Below are positions 56,920 through 64,000 of a stretch of DNA of 64,000 bases, piece by piece. The stretch lies in assembly GCA_963851295.1 (NCBI GenBank), contig CAWKOS010000009.1:62001-126000 (forward strand), in the 5' to 3' direction. The notes under the pieces were generated by a model. The model was given only the letters and a program-made list of their open reading frames with translations. It searched no databases and was not told where the DNA came from. The position numbers were made by a program, and so were the translations under genes. Source of the DNA: JAOPZW01 sp963851295. Lineage in GTDB: Bacteria; Actinomycetota; Thermoleophilia; Solirubrobacterales; Solirubrobacteraceae. Positions within the stretch are counted from its first letter, which is position 1. Each line of letters begins with the position of its first letter.

Positions 56920-57828
56920 ATGATCGCCGCGGGTCTGAGCCGGCGAGCGGGCGAGCTGCGCACCGCGCGCACGCCGTTCGTCGTCGCCACCGTGGTGCGC
57001 GCCCAGCGCCCTACGAGCGTGCACGCCGGCGACGCGGCGCTCGTGCTCGGAGACGGGACCATCGAGGGCTTCGTCGGCGGGGCGTGCGCCGAGCAGAGCG
57101 TGCGCCTGCACGCGCTGCGCGCGCTGGAGACCGGCGAGGGCCTGCTGCTGCGCATCCTGCCCGGCGACGACGACGCTCCGGCCGTCGAGGGCGCTGTCAG
57201 CGTCCAGAACCCGTGCCTCTCGGGCGGCTCGCTGGAGATCTTCCTGGAGCCGATGCTCCCCTCGCCGCGCGTGCTCGTGGTCGGCGACACGCCGATCGCC
57301 CACGCGGTGGCGCGTCTGGGGGCCGAGCTCGACCTCGACATGGCGGTCGTGCCCGGCGCCGACGTCGCGCCCGGCGGCGACGACCTCGGCCTCGTGGTCG
57401 CGGCGCACGGCCGCGACGAGCTGGGCGCGCTGCGCCGCGCCCTGGAGGCCGGGCTGCCCTACGTGGGCCTCGTGGCCAGCCGCGTGCGCGGCTCGGCCGT
57501 GGTCGCCGAGCTCGCCGCCGAGGGCGTGAGCGAGGAGCGGCTGGCGAAGCTCGAGACGCCCGCCGGGCTCGACATCGGCGCGCGCACGCCCGAGGAGATC
57601 GCGCTGTCGATCCTCGCCCGGATCGTCGCCGTGCGCCGCGGCGAGCAGACGCTGTCGGTGCGCGTCGTGGCGGCCGCGGCGCCGCCCGCGACGGCGATCG
57701 ACCCCATCTGCGGGATGGCGGTCGCCGCCGTCGAGCAGACGCTGCACGTCGAGCACGAGGGGCGGCGCATCTACTTCTGCTGCGACGGCTGCCGGGACGC
57801 CTGGACACGCTCACACGTCCCGCAGTAA
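56920..57828 (+). CDS. XdhC/CoxI-like maturation factor fused to a YHS domain
   Basis: 302 residues. Residues 10-255 match the XdhC/CoxI family (RTPFVVATVVRAQRPTSVHA, FVGGACAEQSVRL, LVVGDTPIAHAVARLGAELD, VGLVASRVRGSAVVAELAAE), which prepares the molybdenum cofactor for hydroxylases, for example by adding the terminal sulfur. The last 50 residues are a YHS domain (DPICGMAVAAVEQTLHVEHE and YFCCDGCRDAW), a small metal-binding module. The fusion is unusual and may supply copper or another metal, fitting the Mo-Cu centre of form I CO dehydrogenase. First gene of the operon that ends in coxMSL. Confidence 0.88.
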   Translation: MIAAGLSRRAGELRTARTPFVVATVVRAQRPTSVHAGDAALVLGDGTIEGFVGGACAEQSVRLHALRALETGEGLLLRILPGDDDAPAVEGAVSVQNPCLSGGSLEIFLEPMLPSPRVLVVGDTPIAHAVARLGAELDLDMAVVPGADVAPGGDDLGLVVAAHGRDELGALRRALEAGLPYVGLVASRVRGSAVVAELAAEGVSEERLAKLETPAGLDIGARTPEEIALSILARIVAVRRGEQTLSVRVVAAAAPPATAIDPICGMAVAAVEQTLHVEHEGRRIYFCCDGCRDAWTRSHVPQ

Positions 57829-57869
57829 GGTCGATTGCGGTCGCAACTAGGTCGGAGGAGGCAGTGCAT

Positions 57870-58127
57870 ATGGGGACCACGGCTTCCGCGGGATGGCCGG
57901 TCGGGCTTGCGTTGGGCATCGTCGTGATCCTGGTCGCCGCCGCGATCGTAATCACGATCGTGGCCCTCGCCATGCGGATCCAGAGGCAGGCGAGGACGGC
58001 CGAGGAGGCCGTCGAGGTCGTCAGGCAGCAGACCGCCGAGCTGCCGGGCATCGCGCGGATCAACGACTCCGGGGTGCGGATCCTGCACTCCGCCCGCGCG
58101 CTGCGGAAAGCGGCGGTGGGCAAATGA
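57870..58127 (+). CDS. Small single-span membrane protein 1 of the cox cluster
   Basis: 85 residues, ATG after GGAGGAGG. A span (GLALGIVVILVAAAIVITIVA) follows about 12 residues, then an amphipathic helix with Glu/Val/Gln (ARTAEEAVEVVRQQTAELPG), and ILHSARALRKAAVGK. Unlike any family I know. First of five small proteins in a row with the same design, in overlapping frames between the XdhC-like gene and coxM. A GTG six bases upstream is possible. Confidence 0.65.
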   Translation: MGTTASAGWPVGLALGIVVILVAAAIVITIVALAMRIQRQARTAEEAVEVVRQQTAELPGIARINDSGVRILHSARALRKAAVGK

Positions 58128-58417
58128 CGGCGCTCCCGCTCGCGGTCTCCGACCACACCTACTGGACGATCGCGCTCATCATCGGCCTCGTCGCCGCGCT
58201 CATCGTCGCCGGCCTGCTGCTCGCGCTCATCCGGTCGGTGCGCAGCATCGAGAAGTCGGTCGACGGCCTGCTCGAGGTCGCGCCCAAGGTGGCCGCCAAC
58301 ACGGCGTACATCCCGCAGCTCGAGGCGACGGCGCCCGTGCTGTCCCTGATCGTAGAGGAGGCGGTGGTGCAGGACGGCTACATGAACGCCCTGACCGACG
58401 GGTTCGGTGGGCAATGA
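58124..58417 (+). CDS. Small single-span membrane protein 2 of the cox cluster
   Basis: 97 residues; ATG overlaps the preceding stop by 4 bases. The span is YWTIALIIGLVAALIVAGLL followed by LALIRSVRSIEKSVDGLLEV, then a helical region ending in IPQLEATAPVLSLIVEEAV. The length and order of elements match the neighbours on both sides. No motif. Confidence 0.65.
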   Translation: MTALPLAVSDHTYWTIALIIGLVAALIVAGLLLALIRSVRSIEKSVDGLLEVAPKVAANTAYIPQLEATAPVLSLIVEEAVVQDGYMNALTDGFGGQ

Positions 58418-58692
58418 GCACCAACGACGTCCTCGTCCTGCTCAGCGTCATGCTCGCGGTGATCGTCGTGGCGGTGCTCGCGCTCGCCCTCATCGAGGTC
58501 AGGCGCGGGCTGACGCGGATCTCCGAGGGGCTCGCCGCGCTCGGCGGCGCCCTGGAGGGCGTGGAGGCCGAGCACCTGCGGCCGCTCGAGCCCGCCGTCA
58601 AGGCCATCAACTCCCAGTTCGACGTCATCCTGAGCGCGCTGCCGGGGATCGCCCGCAAGGCCGCGATCGTGGCCGAGAGGAGGCCGCGATGA
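58414..58692 (+). CDS. Small single-span membrane protein 3 of the cox cluster
   Basis: 92 residues; starts inside the preceding stop (ATGA). An N-terminal span (VLVLLSVMLAVIVVAVLALAL) leads to a long amphipathic helix (GLTRISEGLAALGGALEGVE), with a second helix (LRPLEPAVKAINSQFDVILS). Same design as neighbours. Confidence 0.65.
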   Translation: MSTNDVLVLLSVMLAVIVVAVLALALIEVRRGLTRISEGLAALGGALEGVEAEHLRPLEPAVKAINSQFDVILSALPGIARKAAIVAERRPR

Positions 58693-58955
58693 CCCTCTGG
58701 TGGATCGGCGACATCGTCCTGCTGGTCGTCGTCGTGCCCGTGGTCGTCTACCTGCTCAACGGCGTCCTGACGACCGCGCGCAGCATCGTCCCCAGCGTGC
58801 GGCAGATCGCGACCGTCGCGGCCGCGGGGTCCAAGGACCTCGACGCCGTGCCGCTCCTGCTCACCACGCAGGACCAGGTCAGGCAGACCGTCGCGGGCGT
58901 CGCGAACTACGGCGGCTCGCTCGACGTGATCGTCGACGACGCCGAGGAGGGCTAG
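58689..58955 (+). CDS. Small single-span membrane protein 4 of the cox cluster
   Basis: 88 residues; starts in the preceding stop (ATGA). The span is DIVLLVVVVPVVVYLLNGVL, followed by helices TARSIVPSVRQIATVAAAGS and TTQDQVRQTVAGVANYG, with an acidic end (VIVDDAEEG). Its hydrophobic segment contains two tryptophans at the N-terminus as membrane interface residues. Confidence 0.65.
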   Translation: MTLWWIGDIVLLVVVVPVVVYLLNGVLTTARSIVPSVRQIATVAAAGSKDLDAVPLLLTTQDQVRQTVAGVANYGGSLDVIVDDAEEG

Positions 58956-58957
58956 CC

Positions 58958-59563
58958 ATGCCGGCCGCCGGAGTCGTCCTGCTCGTCACCGTCGTCCTCA
59001 TCGTGCTCGCGCTCGTCTACTTCCTGGTCTCGACGATCCTCGCCCTGCGCGAGATCACGGGCGGCCTCGACGAGGTCATCAAGGGCGTCAGCGAGATCAT
59101 CGAGAAGAGCGCGCCCGTCAACGAGGTCGTCCAGGACATCAACGCCAACCTCGACGCGGGCGTCGACCTGCTCGAGGGGCTGCTGGTCAAGAAGGCCGGC
59201 ATGAACGACGCGCTCGGCCTCGTCGACGGCCTGTACCCGGGCGCGGCGGCCGCCGGCTTCCGCCAGTTCCCCGAGAGCACGGGCATCACCCCGCCGCGGA
59301 TCTCCGAGGTCTACACCAAGGGCACCCTCACGCTCGCCCGCCTGGGCCGCGAGGCGCCGGTCGCGCAGGCGACGCCCGCCGGCGGCGCCGTGCTGCGCAA
59401 CGTCGAGGGCGGCAGCCTGGCCGCGCGGCTGCTGTATCCCGACGGCCGCCAGGAGCGCCCGGAGAACCTGCCGCGCTCGCCGGTCATCGGCAGCGACTCA
59501 CCCGTTCAGTACGAGCAGCGCGAGGACATCGGCCAGCCGCGTAAGCGGATGCCCGCCCGCTGA
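58958..59563 (+). CDS. Larger single-span membrane protein 5 of the cox cluster
   Basis: 201 residues, ATG two bases after the preceding stop. An N-terminal span (VVLLVTVVLIVLALVYFLVST) and helix (DEVIKGVSEIIEKSAPVNEV, VQDINANLDAGVDLLEGLLV) match the four smaller proteins, with an added 110-residue Pro/Arg-rich C-terminus (ISEVYTKGTLTLARLGREAP, ARLLYPDGRQERPENLPR). The tail is likely cytoplasmic. It is followed after 14 bases by coxM with a good ribosome site (AAAGGAG). Confidence 0.65.
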   Translation: MPAAGVVLLVTVVLIVLALVYFLVSTILALREITGGLDEVIKGVSEIIEKSAPVNEVVQDINANLDAGVDLLEGLLVKKAGMNDALGLVDGLYPGAAAAGFRQFPESTGITPPRISEVYTKGTLTLARLGREAPVAQATPAGGAVLRNVEGGSLAARLLYPDGRQERPENLPRSPVIGSDSPVQYEQREDIGQPRKRMPAR

Positions 59564-59577
59564 CACGAAAGGAGCAC

Positions 59578-60459
59578 GTGTTGCAGACCCCCGCGCCATT
59601 CGGATACGAGCGCGCGACCAGCGTCGAGGGCGCGCTCGCGGCGCTCAAGGAGCACGGCTCCGAGGCGCGGATCATCGCCGGCGGCCACAGCCTGCTGCCG
59701 ATGATGAAACTGCGCCTGGCCAACCCCGAGTACCTCGTCGACATCAACGAGCTCTCCGAGCTGTCCTACATCCGCACCGAGGGCAGCCTGATCAAGATCG
59801 GCGCCCTCACCCGCCACGTCGACCTGCTGCGGTCCGACGTGCTCGCCGAGTGGTACCCGCTCTTCCGCGACGCCGAGGAGGTCATCGCCGACCCGGTCGT
59901 GCGCAACCGCGGCACCATCGGCGGCTCGCTGTGCCAGGCCGACGCCGCCGAGGACCTCTCGGCCGTGTGCTCGGCGGCCAAGGCGCAGGTCGTCATCCTC
60001 GGCCCCGGCGGCGAGCGCGTCGTCGGGATGGAGGACTTCCACGTCGGCCCGTACATGACGGCGGTGGGCGACGGCGACATCCTCACCGAGATCCGGCTGC
60101 GCCAGCGCCCCGGCGGCGGCAGCGCCCACGAGAAGGTCGAGCGCCGCGCGGGCGACTGGGCGATCGCCGCCGCGTCGGCCGCCGTGTGGATGACCGGCGC
60201 GACGATCGGCGAGGTCGGGATCGCGCTCAGCGCGGTCGGCCTGACCACCATCCACCTCACGCGCGCCGAGGACCTGCTGCGCGGCCAGTCGCCCAGCGAG
60301 GAGCTCTTCGAGCAGGCCGGCGCCATCGCCTCCGAGGACTGCTCGCCGATGGCCGACGGCCGCGGGCCCGTCGACTACAAGCGCCACCTCGCCGGCGTTC
60401 TCACCCAACGAGCGCTGCGCCGCGCGACGGCGCGCGCGCAGGAGCAAGGGGCGGCCTGA
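59578..60459 (+). CDS. coxM: Carbon monoxide dehydrogenase medium (FAD) subunit
   Basis: 293-residue flavoprotein subunit of aerobic CO dehydrogenase, passing electrons from the iron-sulfur subunit to the membrane carrier. FAD motifs are RIIAGGHSLLPMMKLRL and NRGTIGGSLCQADAAEDLSA; the C-terminal CO-dehydrogenase flavoprotein domain follows (VERRAGDWAIAAASAAVWM). GTG start, 6 bases after AAAGGAG. The gene order medium-small-large is that of form I CO dehydrogenase, and the large subunit has the form I motif. Confidence 0.93.
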   Translation: MLQTPAPFGYERATSVEGALAALKEHGSEARIIAGGHSLLPMMKLRLANPEYLVDINELSELSYIRTEGSLIKIGALTRHVDLLRSDVLAEWYPLFRDAEEVIADPVVRNRGTIGGSLCQADAAEDLSAVCSAAKAQVVILGPGGERVVGMEDFHVGPYMTAVGDGDILTEIRLRQRPGGGSAHEKVERRAGDWAIAAASAAVWMTGATIGEVGIALSAVGLTTIHLTRAEDLLRGQSPSEELFEQAGAIASEDCSPMADGRGPVDYKRHLAGVLTQRALRRATARAQEQGAA

Positions 60460-60461
60460 TC

Positions 60462-60941
60462 ATGGAAGTCACGATGACCGTCAACGGCGAGCGCGTCACC
60501 CGCGACATCGAGCCGCGGATGCTGCTCGTGCACTTCATCCGCGAGACGCTCGACCTCACCGGGACCCATTGGGGGTGCGACACGTCGAACTGCGGCGCGT
60601 GCGTGGTGCAGGTCGACGGCACGCCGGTGAAGTCGTGCACGATGCTCGCGGTGATGTGCGACGGCCACGAGGTGCGCACGGTCGAGGCGCTCGAGGTCGA
60701 CGGGCGGCTCGACCCGATCCAGATGGGCTTCCACGAGCTCCACGCCCTGCAGTGCGGGTTCTGCACGCCGGGCATGCTGATGACCACGCGCGCGCTGCTG
60801 GACGAGAACCCCGACCCGACCGACCAGGAGATCCGGGTGGCGATCTCAGGAGCGATCTGCCGCTGCACGGGTTACAAGAACATCGTCAGCGCCGTGCGCT
60901 GGGCGGCCGACCACGAAGCCGCCGCACGACAGGAGGGCTAG
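60462..60941 (+). CDS. coxS: Carbon monoxide dehydrogenase small (2Fe-2S) subunit
   Basis: 159-residue subunit carrying two [2Fe-2S] clusters. The plant-type cluster is bound by Cys39, Cys44, Cys47 and Cys59 (WGCDTSNCGACVVQVDG then SCT) and the second by Cys98, Cys101, Cys133 and Cys135 (LQCGFCTPG, ICRCTGYKNIV). All eight are present. It relays electrons from the Mo centre to FAD. Starts two bases after the coxM stop and ends three bases before coxL. Confidence 0.94.
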   Translation: MEVTMTVNGERVTRDIEPRMLLVHFIRETLDLTGTHWGCDTSNCGACVVQVDGTPVKSCTMLAVMCDGHEVRTVEALEVDGRLDPIQMGFHELHALQCGFCTPGMLMTTRALLDENPDPTDQEIRVAISGAICRCTGYKNIVSAVRWAADHEAAARQEG

Positions 60942-60944
60942 AGC

Positions 60945-63329
<2,385 letters not shown>

Positions 63330-63357
63330 TCGCCGGCGTCCCCGCCGGCGCACCGGT

Positions 63358-64000
63358 ATGAGCGAGCTCGAGCACCTCGTCCCCGACGTCGAGATGCTCG
63401 CGCAGCGGCTGGCGAGCGTCGACTACCTGGTCGACGAGGGCCTGGCGACCTCGATGTTCCTCAGCGTGCGGCTGCCCCAGCCGCTGCTGCTCGAGGGCCA
63501 GGCGGGCGTCGGCAAGACCGAGGCCGCCAAGGCGCTCGCGGCGATCCTCGACACGCCGCTGATCCGCCTGCAGTGCTACGAGGGCATCGACTCGGCCGAG
63601 GCGCTCTACGAGTGGAACTACCCCCGCCAGCTGCTGAGCATCAGGCTCGCCGAGGCGGAGGGCTCGACCCTGGGCGAGGAGCAGCTCTTCGGGCCCGACT
63701 ACCTCATCCGCCGCCCGCTGCTGCGCGCCCTCGAGCATCCCGGGCCGCGGCCCGCGGTGCTGCTCATCGACGAGATCGACCGCGCCGACGACGACTTCGA
63801 GGCCTTCCTGCTCGAGCTGCTGGCCGAGGCGAGCGTGACGATCCCCGAGCTCGGGACGATCCGCGCGACGCACCCGCCGATCATCGTCCTGACCTCCAAC
63901 CGCACGCGCGACCTGCACGACGCGGTCAAGCGCCGCTGCCTGTATCACTGGATCGCCTACCCGACCCCGGAGCGCGAGGTCGAGATCGTCCGCCGGCGCG
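63358..64000 (+). CDS. coxD: MoxR-type AAA+ ATPase (CoxD), truncated at window end
   Basis: N-terminal 214 residues of a MoxR-family AAA+ ATPase starting 28 bases after coxL. Walker A is GQAGVGKT at residues 47-54, Walker B is VLLIDEIDRADDDFEAF, sensor 1 is IIVLTSNRTRDLHDA, and KRRCLYHWIAYPTPE is the arginine-finger region. In CO dehydrogenase clusters CoxD helps build the Mo-Cu centre, together with CoxE and CoxF, which may lie outside the window. The frame is open at the right edge. Confidence 0.9.
   Translation, partial: MSELEHLVPDVEMLAQRLASVDYLVDEGLATSMFLSVRLPQPLLLEGQAGVGKTEAAKALAAILDTPLIRLQCYEGIDSAEALYEWNYPRQLLSIRLAEAEGSTLGEEQLFGPDYLIRRPLLRALEHPGPRPAVLLIDEIDRADDDFEAFLLELLAEASVTIPELGTIRATHPPIIVLTSNRTRDLHDAVKRRCLYHWIAYPTPEREVEIVRRR

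Overview
The window is very GC-rich DNA (GC-ending codons almost throughout, many GTG starts, ATGA/GTGA stop-start overlaps) from an actinobacterium. Gene content (large LuxR-type ATPase regulators, MASE1 histidine kinase, SpoIIE phosphatase with anti-sigma kinase, form I CO dehydrogenase, many leaderless-looking promoters) suggests a soil member of the Thermoleophilia/Solirubrobacterales, but that placement is inference. No rRNA, tRNA, CRISPR array, insertion sequence or phage module was seen.

Layout. 1-11 kb: end of a LuxR-family ATPase regulator, a secreted protein, a metallo-beta-lactamase-fold hydrolase, a thioredoxin-like protein, a short-chain dehydrogenase lacking its catalytic residues, an orphan MASE1/PAS/GAF histidine kinase, the wreck of a SARP-type regulator and a second SDR. 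11-18.7 kb: a second giant LuxR regulator, a methyltransferase, a large polytopic membrane protein, a secreted protein and two coupled small genes.

18.8-29.2 kb is a complete L-arabinose locus: a divergent LacI-family repressor, two matching operators, a TTGACA promoter, an ABC importer (lipoprotein, permease, single-domain ATPase), ribulokinase, ribulose-5-phosphate 4-epimerase, arabinose isomerase and two aldose 1-epimerases (one cytoplasmic, one exported), closed by a strong hairpin. Between repressor and promoter lie two tandem terminator-like hairpins that may end a short RNA.

29.3-38.5 kb: Kup potassium transporter coupled to a glycosyltransferase, a DMT transporter, a polysaccharide deacetylase, then a leftward operon of a (frameshifted) PQQ-type beta-propeller protein, a DegT-type aminotransferase and a nucleotide-sugar epimerase fused to a membrane domain. 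38.6-41.7 kb: a tightly coupled trio of two esterase-fold hydrolases and an ATP-grasp enzyme, the best candidate here for an undescribed biosynthetic or tagging system. 41.7-53.7 kb: a stand-alone LigD-type 3'-phosphoesterase, a VWA/zinc-ribbon membrane module, LysR with EamA exporter, a hydrolase with a flavin monooxygenase, a small-gene pair, a possible LexA-box operon with an ATP-dependent DNA ligase, and a YetF-like membrane pair.

53.8-64 kb: a PAS-GAF-SpoIIE phosphatase with its anti-sigma kinase partner and a lipoprotein esterase, then a CO-oxidation cluster: an XdhC-like protein fused to a YHS domain, five tiny single-span membrane proteins in a coupled string, and coxM-coxS-coxL (form I active-site motif AYRCSFR) followed by the MoxR ATPase coxD, cut by the window end. 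The five small membrane proteins in a CO dehydrogenase operon are the second candidate for an undescribed component.
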